NCBI RefSeq assembly: GCF_900113025.1 | Contig: NZ_FONT01000002.1 | Location: 335,460-399,459, forward strand | Direction of reading: 5' to 3' | DNA from: Alteribacillus iranensis | GTDB lineage: Bacteria; Bacillota; Bacilli; Bacillales; Marinococcaceae | DNA: 64,000 nt | Part shown: in pieces, positions 16,379-24,986 of the stretch | How the letters are laid out: each line of letters starts with the position of its first letter | Position numbering within the stretch: position 1 is the first letter of the stretch | The notes under the pieces: model-generated | What the model was told of the DNA's origin: nothing | Seen by the model: only the letters and a program-made list of their open reading frames with translations | Databases searched by the model: none | Made by a program: the position numbers and the translations under genes

Positions 16379-17648
16379 GTTCGGTAGCTCCTTCCTTTTT
16401 CAGTGTGAAATGAATGCGTAAATATAACATAGCGGTAAGAATGAGAATGACTGCAAGAATATACCAGCCGAGAGTGAACGAACCGGTCATATCAACGATA
16501 AATCCGAATAGCGGCGGCCCGATCACCATTCCCCAGGACCCGACGCTGAGGCTGAAACCGCTCGATAATCCTGCTTGCTTCGGTGGGACAATTTCGGTCG
16601 CTGCGTTCATCCACAGGCCGTTAAATCCCGAACACCCGAGGCCGAAAAAGAAAATGACAATGGCGAGAAACAAGAACGGGACTCCCGGCTTAAACAGTGC
16701 GATACAAACGGCAGCTATAGAAGAAATCAAAGCCGTCATCATGAGAATAATCATACGATTGCCGTTAAACAGCCGGTCGCTGATCATTCCCCAACCGATG
16801 CGGCCGATCGAACCGCCAACTTCCGCAATAACGAGCAAAGCCGCCGCGAGCGCAATCGAAATCCCAAGCACTTGATTGGCATAAATAATGACGTATGTAT
16901 TTAGCGATGTCTGGGCGATTGTTAACCCGATAGCTCCACTGCTTAACGCCAGCAAGGTGCGATTTTTCGTCATCTTTAGAAATGCTTTTCCGGTTTCTTT
17001 TTTCTCTCCCTTTTTTGTTTTCTTGAATCCTGGTCCGTCTTGGAAGCGGAGAAAACTTACTAATCCTATCGCTACGAGCAGAAGAGAAGCTCCGAAAACG
17101 ACGGGACGCCAGCCAAATGAAGCGGCGAGCGGAACGAGTATAATAGCGGCAAGCGCCGAACCCGCGGTCACGCCCATTTGTTTTATTCCCATTGCTGTCC
17201 CCCGGCTCCTCGTTTCAAACCAATGCAAGATACCGAGATTCGATGTGGGATGCATCGATCCATAGCCGATTCCGCCAATGACTAAAATAAGAAGCAGCAA
17301 AATAAAACTCGACGTCATGGTTGCGACAATAAAACTCAAGCCGAGACAGAGGGAAAGCTGCAACAGTAGTGCTCTCGATCCGATCCGATCGACGAGGAGA
17401 CCCGACGGAATCGATGCTGCAATTTGTCCGAGAAACAAAGCTGCCGGCAACATTCCGATTTGCGTGTTTGTGAGCGACAAACTGCTCCCGATAAACACGC
17501 CAAGTGGCGCAATGCTTCGTCCGACGAAGGCGACCATCACCTGTGTCACCAACAGCCACCCGAGCATCTGCCACGGGTTGAATTTCTTAATAGCTCCTGT
17601 CTTTTCCGGAGGCGCCGAAACGTTTTCCTCGTATGGCGAATCTTTCAT
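16371..17648 (-). CDS. Major facilitator superfamily transporter
   Basis: 425 residues, 12 hydrophobic segments. The family loop between helices 2 and 3 reads SGLLVDRIGSRALL, and the corresponding loop in the second half GWGMISDRLFNGNR. Central loop about residues 205-225 is basic (KKTKKGEKKETGK). It looks like an anion/organic-acid or nitrate-type uptake carrier rather than a known drug pump, but the substrate cannot be read. Start ATG 17648 is better placed behind AAGAAGG than the TTG at 17657. First of a two-gene unit with the flavin reductase. Confidence 0.87.
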   Translation of the reverse strand: MKDSPYEENVSAPPEKTGAIKKFNPWQMLGWLLVTQVMVAFVGRSIAPLGVFIGSSLSLTNTQIGMLPAALFLGQIAASIPSGLLVDRIGSRALLLQLSLCLGLSFIVATMTSSFILLLLILVIGGIGYGSMHPTSNLGILHWFETRSRGTAMGIKQMGVTAGSALAAIILVPLAASFGWRPVVFGASLLLVAIGLVSFLRFQDGPGFKKTKKGEKKETGKAFLKMTKNRTLLALSSGAIGLTIAQTSLNTYVIIYANQVLGISIALAAALLVIAEVGGSIGRIGWGMISDRLFNGNRMIILMMTALISSIAAVCIALFKPGVPFLFLAIVIFFFGLGCSGFNGLWMNAATEIVPPKQAGLSSGFSLSVGSWGMVIGPPLFGFIVDMTGSFTLGWYILAVILILTAMLYLRIHFTLKKEGATEHA

Positions 17649-17845
17649 CTTTACCAAACCTTCTTTGTCGACAATTCTAGATCCATTCTATACCAATTGA
17701 ATTCGTTTTGCATCAGTCGTCACTCCGTCTATTTTTTAGTATAATAAGATTACACATTTTTTTCTGACTTTTCCATCATGATTTTTCTTTATTCCTTGTG
17801 TTGACGAGATTCTCTCCTTCAAAGACCGAAAGAGGTGACATTATA

Positions 17846-19627
17846 TTGTATGCCGATTACTTTTTTAATAAATCGATTATTGTACGAACAAACATAAGCG
17901 ACGTGAACCAAGAGACGGATGATGCCCAGCTCGTTGTCCAAGATGAGAAGCTCACGCATGTTTATGTACCCCAAACCGCTCGCTCTCTAACCAGATGGGA
18001 AGTGGTAACGCCACAAACATTTTCGGTTGCAACAATCGATTTCGAGGCAACGGATGTGTATATACTGCAAACAAACGGCCGTTATACAGGCTGGCTGGAT
18101 GAGGAGCAGTTCACACGGAAAATAAAGAAAGAGTATCAAGAGCTGTTTCGTGTCCTGCAGTCTCCACCTCTGACTTCCGCTGATTTACAGAAACAACAGG
18201 CCACTATGCCTCTCTTTTCCTTACTAGAGAGAGTGTTTGAGGAAAGCTCGAATTTAGCTCTCGATTTGCGGGCTGTATTTGAGTCAAGCTTCGACGTCAT
18301 TTATGTGGCCGATCAAGACGGTAATACGCTGCGAGTCAGCTCTGCCGCCAAAGAGCTCTGGGGCATCGAGGCGGAATCACTCGTTGGAGAAAATGTATAT
18401 GAGTTAGAGCGACAAGGTATTTATTCCCCGTCCATCACGAGACTCGTCTTGGAGAGTCAAAAGCCGGTTCGTTCGTTGCAAAAAACAAAAACGGGCCGGA
18501 CCCTTACTGTCGTTGGTACTCCGATTAAAGACGATGACGGCCACATCGTTCGCGTCGTAAACACTTCTCGTGATATTACCGCGGAGTCCCGTTTAGAGGA
18601 AGAAGTCGGCGAGCTTCGTTCTACCCTCGATGGCTACCGTAAACAGTTAAAGCAAGCAAAAATTACGAGAGATCAAGAAAGCCACATCATCTATAAAAGC
18701 AGTCAAATGGAAGCCGTCTTCACCCTTGCTTCGACGGTGGCAGACGCTGATTCGACGGTTCTTTTGTCCGGAGAATCCGGTGTCGGAAAAGAAGTCGTAG
18801 CCACGTACATTCATGATCACAGTAAACGAGCGGACCAGCCTTTTATTAAAATTAATTGCGGAGCGATCCCGGATCAGCTGCTTGAATCAGAATTGTTTGG
18901 TCATGAGAAAGGTGCTTATACCGGAGCTTCCAGCAAGAAAAAAGGGATGTTTCAACTCGCCGACCGCGGGACGTTATTTTTAGATGAAATTGGTGAGTTA
19001 CCTTTGGCTCTCCAAGTGAAGCTGTTGCGAGCTCTTCAAGACCAGGAGATTTATCCATTAGGGTCCGACCAGTCCGTGAAAGTGGACGTGCGTATTCTCG
19101 CCGCCACGAATAAAAATTTAGAAGAAGAAATGAAACATGGGCGTTTCCGGCAAGATCTCTACTACCGCCTTCATGTCGTGCCTCTTCTGATTCCTCCCCT
19201 TCGCGAGCGGCCGGAAGATATCATTCCGCTCTGCATGCATTTTAAAAATTATTATAACGAGAAATATGAAAAAGACATTAAGTTTGATACAGATTTGTTA
19301 GAAGCTTTCGAGCGCCATGCTTGGCCGGGGAACGTCCGGGAGCTTCAAAATGTCACAGAGCGTCTCATCGTTACGTCTCTTACTAACGTGCTTACCCTTG
19401 CTGATGTGCCACCCGGTCTGTTTGGTCACAATCAAGACGGTCCTATCCACGGTGATGTTCATCTTTCTTCCATTCTTCCTTTAAAAGAAGCGACAGAAAA
19501 AGTGGAAAAGATGTTGCTCGAGCGGGCGGCTAAGGAGTATCCAAATATGTATGACATGGCCGAAAAACTCGGTGTGAATCAATCAACCATCAGCCGGAAG
19601 CTGAAAAAATATCGTATTACTCTCTAA
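17846..19627 (+). CDS. Sigma-54-dependent transcriptional activator with PAS domain
   Basis: About 593 residues from the TTG at 17846 (MYADYFFNKSIIV), which has GAGGTGA seven bases before it; a GTG at 17798 would give a longer form without a ribosome site. Unclassified N-terminal ~130 residues, PAS at ~135-245 (VFESSFDVIYVADQDGNTLR), AAA+ with Walker A GESGVGKE, contact loop GAYTGA and Walker B GTLFLDEIGELP, then a C-terminal helix-turn-helix (AEKLGVNQSTISRKLKKY). It precedes its probable target operon, with paired palindromes and a sigma-54 promoter between. Confidence 0.9.
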   Translation: MYADYFFNKSIIVRTNISDVNQETDDAQLVVQDEKLTHVYVPQTARSLTRWEVVTPQTFSVATIDFEATDVYILQTNGRYTGWLDEEQFTRKIKKEYQELFRVLQSPPLTSADLQKQQATMPLFSLLERVFEESSNLALDLRAVFESSFDVIYVADQDGNTLRVSSAAKELWGIEAESLVGENVYELERQGIYSPSITRLVLESQKPVRSLQKTKTGRTLTVVGTPIKDDDGHIVRVVNTSRDITAESRLEEEVGELRSTLDGYRKQLKQAKITRDQESHIIYKSSQMEAVFTLASTVADADSTVLLSGESGVGKEVVATYIHDHSKRADQPFIKINCGAIPDQLLESELFGHEKGAYTGASSKKKGMFQLADRGTLFLDEIGELPLALQVKLLRALQDQEIYPLGSDQSVKVDVRILAATNKNLEEEMKHGRFRQDLYYRLHVVPLLIPPLRERPEDIIPLCMHFKNYYNEKYEKDIKFDTDLLEAFERHAWPGNVRELQNVTERLIVTSLTNVLTLADVPPGLFGHNQDGPIHGDVHLSSILPLKEATEKVEKMLLERAAKEYPNMYDMAEKLGVNQSTISRKLKKYRITL

Positions 19628-19630
19628 TGT

Positions 19631-19667
19631 TCATGCATTTAAGCATGACTCATGCCTTTTTGCATGA
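19631..19667 (+). promoter_or_regulatory. Paired upstream activator palindromes
   Basis: Two copies of TCATGC-N6-GCATGA, at 19631-19648 and 19650-19667, start immediately after the activator gene and about 120-155 bases before the sigma-54 promoter. Tandem inverted repeats in this position are the usual binding sites of a dimeric sigma-54 activator. Confidence 0.82.
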
Positions 19668-19786
19668 ATACCAATCTGCTGTTTTTCTACTCATTTTGTC
19701 TTATTTTACAGTATTTTGAAATGCACATTTGCATCCGAGTGATTTTTGTTTCACATGAAACTTCTCTGTGTCGCGATTTAAAATTT

Positions 19787-19802
19787 TGGCACAATTATTG
19801 CA
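19787..19802 (+). promoter_or_regulatory. Sigma-54 (-24/-12) promoter of the nitrilase-SSS operon
   Basis: TGGCACAATTATTGCA, identical to the promoter at 11585-11600, 38 bases before the first start codon of the downstream operon. Confidence 0.93.
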
Positions 19803-19840
19803 ATATTTTATAGTACAAGTGCCACAGAGGAGGTGAGACT

Positions 19841-20671
19841 ATGAGAAAACAGCAAATGACCGTCGCCGCTGTGCAAATGAACTGCGACTTAGAAAATTGG
19901 GAAGCCAACACGAAAAAAGCGGGACGGTTGATTGAAGAAGCGGTCAAGCAAGGAGCCGAGTTTATCGTCCTTCCAGAGTTGTTCAATACCGGCTACCGCG
20001 TGGAAGAAAACGACAGCATCCTCGCTGAATCCATTCCCGGGAAAACATCGCACTGGATGACTGATATCGCCCAAGAACACAGCATCACTCTCGTTGCCTG
20101 TTATATGGAAAAAAGTGAGGACAAGGTATATGACGTTGCTGTTGCTGCTGATGAGACAGGTGTGATTGGCCGTTACCGCAAAACGTATTTATGGGACAGA
20201 GAAAAAGAACGTTTTTCTTTTGGACATTCGGATTTAGAGCCATTTAACATCGATGGTGACGTTCAAGTCGGTCTGCAAATCTGTTATGAAGTCGGTTTTC
20301 CGGAACCGTCACGTCTTCTTACCTTAAACGGGGCAGATATTATCGTCTACCCTTCTGCATTTGGAAAAGCGCGCAGTCATGTGTGGGATATCGCTACTCG
20401 TGCCCGTGCGATTGAAAACGGCATTTTCGTCATTGCCGCCAATCGGACAGGTACAGAAAAGTCGGAAACGGTCTTTGGCGGCAAATCCCGCATCGTTTCT
20501 CCGAGTGGAGACGTACTTCAAGAAGCAACTAGAGAAGACGACGTCATTGTCGCAACCATTAATTTGGCTGACGTCGATAAGCAACGCCGCCGCATTCCTT
20601 ACTTAGAGGATTTAGATACGCGTTTGTATAATGAGACGCGGCTCGTTGCGAAGGAAAGGAGGGAAAACTGA
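19841..20671 (+). CDS. Nitrilase-superfamily carbon-nitrogen hydrolase
   Basis: 276 residues. The Glu-Lys-Cys triad is in place: Glu46 (VLPELFN), Lys114 (RYRKTYLWD), Cys148 (LQICYEVGFPE). The family hydrolyses amides, carbamoyl groups or nitriles to acid plus ammonia; this length and the EVGFPE motif fit an amidase/carbamoylase-type branch rather than a true nitrilase, but the substrate is not readable. ATG follows GAGGAGGTGA. First gene of the sigma-54 operon; its stop overlaps the next start (ATGA). Confidence 0.9.
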   Translation: MRKQQMTVAAVQMNCDLENWEANTKKAGRLIEEAVKQGAEFIVLPELFNTGYRVEENDSILAESIPGKTSHWMTDIAQEHSITLVACYMEKSEDKVYDVAVAADETGVIGRYRKTYLWDREKERFSFGHSDLEPFNIDGDVQVGLQICYEVGFPEPSRLLTLNGADIIVYPSAFGKARSHVWDIATRARAIENGIFVIAANRTGTEKSETVFGGKSRIVSPSGDVLQEATREDDVIVATINLADVDKQRRRIPYLEDLDTRLYNETRLVAKERREN

Positions 20672-20772
20672 TGACGTTTTGGATTATCGCTAGTTTTCTA
20701 TTATTTGTTGTTATTTTAATTTGTTCATTCGGCACGTATTTCAACTTATACGGCACCAAAGACAAAGAGTAA
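20671..20772 (+). CDS. 33-residue single-span membrane protein upstream of the SSS symporter
   Basis: Very short gene starting at the ATG that overlaps the nitrilase stop, with GGAAAGGAGG just upstream. Protein: one hydrophobic helix (FWIIASFLLFVVILICSFG) then a short polar tail ending TKDKE. It lies 21 bases before the symporter gene. Tiny proteins of this form are annotated beside some SSS-family symporters as accessory subunits; role here inferred from position. Strong ribosome site and tight coupling argue that it is translated. Confidence 0.8.
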   Translation: MTFWIIASFLLFVVILICSFGTYFNLYGTKDKE

Positions 20773-20793
20773 TCTTCAAGAGGGGGAAGAGAG

Positions 20794-22218
20794 ATGAATA
20801 TACCTTGGGGTAATGTTTTTATTATTTTGCTATTAGGGGCTGCTTTTATCATTTCGAGCTGGTTTATTTCCCGGAAGCTGTCGTCGGTCGATGATTATAT
20901 TAGCGGCCGCGGTAAGCTCGGAGTGGCGTTCGGAACGACGTCTCTGTTAGCATTCTGGATTACAGGAAACACCATTATGGCCGGCCCGGAAGCGGCTTAC
21001 GTAGACGGCGTGTTAGGTGCGCTCGGATACGGTATTATGGCCGGTGTCGCTGTGTTTGCGTTTGCACCGCTCGCCCGCCGGATACATCAAGTGCTTCCAA
21101 ATGGGCGTACGGTCGGGGATTTGTTTAAAAACCGTTTTGACCGCAAAAATTACATTTTATTTTTAATTATGGCGTTTGTATGGGTATTTGGCTTCTTAAT
21201 GACACAAGGTATCGGCGGAGGACTTCTGCTTGAGCAAATATTTAGTGTACCTTATGAGTTAGCTGTTATTCTTACCTTTCTTATCGTTATCATTTATTCC
21301 ACGATGGGTGGTTTTTCATCCGTTACGGGGATTGCATTCTTCCAAGTTATGCTGATATTAGTCGTCGTCATCGTCGTACCGCCTATTGTTTACTTTACAG
21401 TTGGCGCGACTCCTGTTTACGAAGGCATGATGCAAGTGAATCCTGATTCGTTGAATTTACTGAACCAGCCAGGATTGTTATTCCTGTTTGCCGCTCCTGC
21501 GATGTTTATCGGGGAAGTGTTCATGGATAATACGTTTTGGCAAAGAGCTTATGCTGTACGTCGCGACAAAATTATGGGAATCTTCAGCTTAGCGGGAATC
21601 GGTTGGATTTTCGTACCACTTGCTGTTGCATCTCTCGCGTTCGTTGCGATAAGTACCCAGCAGGCTCCTGATCAAGTCAACCAAGTTGCTCCTTACATTG
21701 CTGAAATCTACGGCGGCCAGTTCGCGAAATGGGCTTTCTTAGTTGGTGTGTGGGCGGCGCTTGCGTCAACGATTGCTGCTTTAATTAACGCTCTTGTGTC
21801 TCTTATTTATAATGATGTGTATTTGAAAATCAAACCGAACACAGAAGGAAAGAACCAAATCAAAGTCGTTCGTATGATGACGCTCGTGATCGGGGTCGTT
21901 GCCCTTCTCTTCAGTCTGCCACAGCTTACATCGATGCTGCAGATGCTGTTGTTCTTAGGTGTTGTGAACGCTGCCTTTATTTTCCCAATCACGTTTGGCT
22001 TGTTTTGGAAAAAGCTCAATGTGAATGTCACGTTCACCGCATCCGTTGTCGCGATTGCAGTCGGCTACGTCGTTTACTTCACAATCGGCGACTTGCAAGG
22101 CATTGTGACGAGCGGCTGGCTCTCGTTCCTCATTTGCTGGATCGGAAGCTTACTGATGCCCGCCAACTTTAACTGGAAAACACTGAAAGATGCAGGAAAA
22201 GAAGAGGAGGTTTCATAA
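20794..22218 (+). CDS. Sodium:solute symporter family (SSS) permease
   Basis: 474 residues, about 13 membrane segments. N-terminal SSVDDYISGRGKLG and TTSLLAFWITGNTIMAGPEA match the SSS entry region, and the family core continues through IIYSTMGGFSSVTGIAFFQV and FWQRAYAVRRDKI. It would import the substrate of the adjacent hydrolases with sodium. Its start follows AGGGGGAAGAG, and its stop overlaps the next small gene (TAATG). Confidence 0.9.
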   Translation: MNIPWGNVFIILLLGAAFIISSWFISRKLSSVDDYISGRGKLGVAFGTTSLLAFWITGNTIMAGPEAAYVDGVLGALGYGIMAGVAVFAFAPLARRIHQVLPNGRTVGDLFKNRFDRKNYILFLIMAFVWVFGFLMTQGIGGGLLLEQIFSVPYELAVILTFLIVIIYSTMGGFSSVTGIAFFQVMLILVVVIVVPPIVYFTVGATPVYEGMMQVNPDSLNLLNQPGLLFLFAAPAMFIGEVFMDNTFWQRAYAVRRDKIMGIFSLAGIGWIFVPLAVASLAFVAISTQQAPDQVNQVAPYIAEIYGGQFAKWAFLVGVWAALASTIAALINALVSLIYNDVYLKIKPNTEGKNQIKVVRMMTLVIGVVALLFSLPQLTSMLQMLLFLGVVNAAFIFPITFGLFWKKLNVNVTFTASVVAIAVGYVVYFTIGDLQGIVTSGWLSFLICWIGSLLMPANFNWKTLKDAGKEEEVS

Positions 22219-22340
22219 TGTATATATCATTAGGATTATTTCAAATCCTCGTTTGGGGAAGCATTGCCATTTCTGCGATCTTGATGATTACCGTTTTCGG
22301 TTACTTTGTCTATGAACTAAAACAAAAAAGCATTTGGTAA
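22218..22340 (+). CDS. 40-residue single-span membrane protein downstream of the SSS symporter
   Basis: ATG overlaps the symporter stop codon (TAATG) and the ribosome site GAGGAGG lies inside the symporter end. One hydrophobic helix (LVWGSIAISAILMITVFGYF) then a basic tail ending KQKSIW. It differs in sequence from the 33-residue protein at 20671. The tight overlap suggests equal production with the symporter. Confidence 0.77.
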   Translation: MYISLGLFQILVWGSIAISAILMITVFGYFVYELKQKSIW

Positions 22341-22342
22341 AC

Positions 22343-22640
22343 AGAAAAGCGAAAGCACCTTGCTTAGCTGCGACAGGTTCCGACGTACAGGAGGTACTAG
22401 CACCGCCGTTTCCACAGGACGTGGAGTACTTAGGCGGTGATCCTTCGAATATGCCAGGCCATCCTGATGGCCGGAGGGGAAGGCGATTATAGATGATCGG
22501 CTAAATTCGTCCTGTCCTAGGACAACGCCGATCTGACCCACGTCGTGTGGGCCTCCGAGCAGCTAGGCGCTGAAGCTGGACATCATGAAAAGCGGAAGGC
22601 GCCTGCCTATCGGCGACAACAAGCGCCTGTGTATGTCCCA
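22343..22640. repeat. Modular AGGA-hairpin repeat, one full and one truncated copy
   Basis: Opens with GAAAAGCGAAAGCACC and closes with CTAGGCGCTGAAGCTGGAC near 22580; a second copy starts at about 22586 (AAAAGCGGAAGGCGCC) and is cut short. Internal hairpins: GTAC-aggag-GTAC (22385-22397), CCAC-aggac-GTGG (22412-22424), GGCCATCCTGATGGCC and CCCACgtcgtGTGGG. It interrupts the operon between the symporter unit and the second nitrilase; nothing else is visible in this 360-base gap. Confidence 0.8.
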
Positions 22641-22701
22641 AAATTGGCGGGCGTGAATTCCGAAAAGTATAAACAAATTTTTCATAAGGGGGAAATGAAT
22701 T

Positions 22702-23523
22702 ATGTTGGAAGTCGCTTGTATACAGTTTGACCCGCGCGTCGGAGACAAAACGTACAACGTTGAACATTCGCTGAAGTTGATTGGTGAAGCAGCAAGCCAA
22801 GGTGCGAAACTGATCGTTCTTCCAGAGCTGTGTAATTCGGGTTATGTGTTTAACGACCGCGAAGAAGCATACTCCTTGTCCGAACCCATTCCAGAAGGAG
22901 ATACGACACAAGCGTGGACGGAAGCTGCCCGCAAACATGATGTGTACATTGCGGCGGGGATTAATGAAAGAGACAACGACAAGTTATACAATTCCGTCGT
23001 TCTCACCGGCCCGCAAGGTTACATTGGAACGTACCGGAAAGTTCACTTATGGAACAAAGAAAAGCTCTTTTTTGAACCGGGCGACGCCAAAAATCCTGTC
23101 TTCCATACACCGGTCGGGCGCATCGGCATTTTAAACTGCTATGACGTCTGGTTCCCAGAATCATTCCGTACTTGCGCCTTAAACGGTGCTGAAATTGTCG
23201 CTGTCCCGACAAACTGGGTCCCGATGCCCGAACAGAAAAAGGAAGATCTCCCGATGGCCGTTCACTTATGCATGGCTAACGCTCATTCCAATGGTGTGTT
23301 TGTTGCTGCCGCGGACCGGATCGGAACAGAAAGAGGACAATCATTTCTCGGACATAGTGTCATTATTGAACCTAGCGGCCGGCCGATATCAGGACCTGCA
23401 TCTCAGGATCAAGAAGAAATCGTGTATGGTTCCTGTGATTTAAGCAAGGCCACACTATCCCGGACGGTAAGTGAGCGCAACCACGTGCTTCACGACCGTC
23501 GCGAAGAGCTGTACGAACTATAA
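22702..23523 (+). CDS. Second nitrilase-superfamily carbon-nitrogen hydrolase
   Basis: 273 residues with triad Glu42 (VLPELCN), Lys113 (TYRKVHLWN) and Cys146 (LNCYDVWFPE), followed by PTNWVP, which marks the substrate pocket in several amidase branches. It is only distantly similar to the protein at 19841 in the pocket region, so the two probably act on different bonds or steps. ATG follows AAGGGGG. Confidence 0.9.
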   Translation: MLEVACIQFDPRVGDKTYNVEHSLKLIGEAASQGAKLIVLPELCNSGYVFNDREEAYSLSEPIPEGDTTQAWTEAARKHDVYIAAGINERDNDKLYNSVVLTGPQGYIGTYRKVHLWNKEKLFFEPGDAKNPVFHTPVGRIGILNCYDVWFPESFRTCALNGAEIVAVPTNWVPMPEQKKEDLPMAVHLCMANAHSNGVFVAAADRIGTERGQSFLGHSVIIEPSGRPISGPASQDQEEIVYGSCDLSKATLSRTVSERNHVLHDRREELYEL

Positions 23524-23574
23524 GGAGAGGCGGAGCCTGAGCGCTTCGCCTTTTGTTTGAAAGGGGAAAAACGA

Positions 23575-24948
23575 ATGGAACGATGGACGATCCGACAATT
23601 GTTACAAGGATACCGGCAAAAAGAATTCTCCCCCGTAGAAATTACATCTGCCTTTCTTGATCGTATCGAACAAATGAATAAAGATTATAACGCTTTTCTT
23701 ACCGTGACAGCCGATCACGCGTTGCATCAAGCGGGTATCGCCGAACAGAAATATGTAGCCGGCGGGTATATCGGTGCATTGGAAGGCATTCCTCTCTCCA
23801 TCAAAGATCTGATAGCTACGAAAGGAATTCGGACGACGAGTGGGTCATCGATCTACACCGAACACGTCCCAACGAAAAATGCAGCTGTGGTGGATCTTCT
23901 AGAACGGGAAGGTGCCGTCTCCCTCGGCAAAACGAACTTGGATGAATTTGCACTCGGCACGACAGGAGAAAATCCTTTCTTTGGAACGATACGAAATCCA
24001 TGGAACGACAAATACTCAGTCGGCGGTTCAAGCGGTGGTTCGTCGGTAGCGGCCCTCTCTCACTTAGGTCTAGGCTCGATCGGGACAGATACCGGCGGTT
24101 CGATTCGCATGCCTTCTGCTTTAACCGGGACATTTGGTTTGAAACCGACTTATGGTTCTGTTTCAACATCTGGCGTGACAGCCATTGCTTGGTCCCTCGA
24201 CCATATCGGTCCGATAGCAAACAATGCGAGCGATCTGATTTCTCTCACAGAGGCCTTGTTAGGAAAAAGCTATCAAATCGAAGAAGCGGAAAACGATTTG
24301 CGCGGAGTCCGCATCGGGGTGCCTTTGACGTATTTTAATGAACAAGCAGAAGATGAAGTGCTTGCCCTCTATCAGCACGCGCTCCACCAAATGGAAGCGG
24401 CAGGAGCGAGATTAGTAGAGGTGGCTCTTCCCTTATCGAAGCGTGACGTGGACCGCGTCTTTGTGATCGAAAAAGCAGAAGGAGCCTACGTGCACCGCGA
24501 CGACATGGAACACTCTCTGTCCCAATATAGTGATAACGTGAAAGAATTTTTAACGTCCAGTCTCTCGATTTCTTCTTTCATGTACATTGAGGCGTTGAAG
24601 CGTAGAGAAGAAATTCGGGAAGCGGTGAACACAGCTTTGCGTGATGTCGATGTGCTCGCAACTCCAACTCTTCCAATGACATCCGTCAAGCTCGGTACCA
24701 CCGAAGTGGAAATCGGCGAAAAAGAGAGCATTTTCGAAGCAATGATCCGCTACACGTCTATTTTTAACATGTCTGGTCATCCAGCCCTGTCCATGCCAGG
24801 AGGACTCAACAGCTCCGGTTTGCCGTTCGGGTTGCAGCTCGTCGGCCGTTATCACGAAGAGCGCCGCCTTTTACAAGCAGCTGCCGCTTTTGAAAAGGAG
24901 TATTTACAAGACTTTCATAAGAAAAGAGAATCACTGATTACCGTATGA
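23575..24948 (+). CDS. Amidase signature family hydrolase
   Basis: 457 residues. The Ser-cisSer-Lys triad is visible: Lys77 (PLSIKDL), Ser152 (GGSSGGSS) and Ser176 (DTGGSIRMPS). Full-length GatA-like fold, but no gatB/gatC neighbours, so it is a catabolic amidase and not a tRNA amidotransferase subunit. With two nitrilase-type hydrolases and a symporter it suggests stepwise release of ammonia from an amide or carbamoyl compound. Start set at ATG 23575 with AAAGGGGA seven bases upstream; the in-frame TTG at 23557 lacks one. Confidence 0.9.
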   Translation: MERWTIRQLLQGYRQKEFSPVEITSAFLDRIEQMNKDYNAFLTVTADHALHQAGIAEQKYVAGGYIGALEGIPLSIKDLIATKGIRTTSGSSIYTEHVPTKNAAVVDLLEREGAVSLGKTNLDEFALGTTGENPFFGTIRNPWNDKYSVGGSSGGSSVAALSHLGLGSIGTDTGGSIRMPSALTGTFGLKPTYGSVSTSGVTAIAWSLDHIGPIANNASDLISLTEALLGKSYQIEEAENDLRGVRIGVPLTYFNEQAEDEVLALYQHALHQMEAAGARLVEVALPLSKRDVDRVFVIEKAEGAYVHRDDMEHSLSQYSDNVKEFLTSSLSISSFMYIEALKRREEIREAVNTALRDVDVLATPTLPMTSVKLGTTEVEIGEKESIFEAMIRYTSIFNMSGHPALSMPGGLNSSGLPFGLQLVGRYHEERRLLQAAAAFEKEYLQDFHKKRESLITV

Positions 24949-24955
24949 ATAAGAA

Positions 24956-24986
24956 AACCCGGACGGCTTCTACTCCGTCCGGTTTA
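24956..24986. terminator. Bidirectional terminator between amidase and STAS genes
   Basis: Perfect stem CCGGACGG/CCGTCCGG (24959-24966, 24975-24982) between two convergent genes, A-rich on one side and GTTTAT on the other. Confidence 0.82.

Noticed and set aside
23524-23556. Small hairpin (AGGCG/CGCCT) between the second nitrilase and the amidase as terminator
   Set aside because: Stem is only about five pairs with a short T tail; the two genes are probably still co-transcribed.
4804-24948. A complete nicotinate (nic) degradation pathway spread over several operons
   Set aside because: A NicX-like enzyme, amidases and an Asp/Glu-racemase-type protein all occur, but in separately regulated units and without hydroxylases or a deformylase, so the link is too weak.
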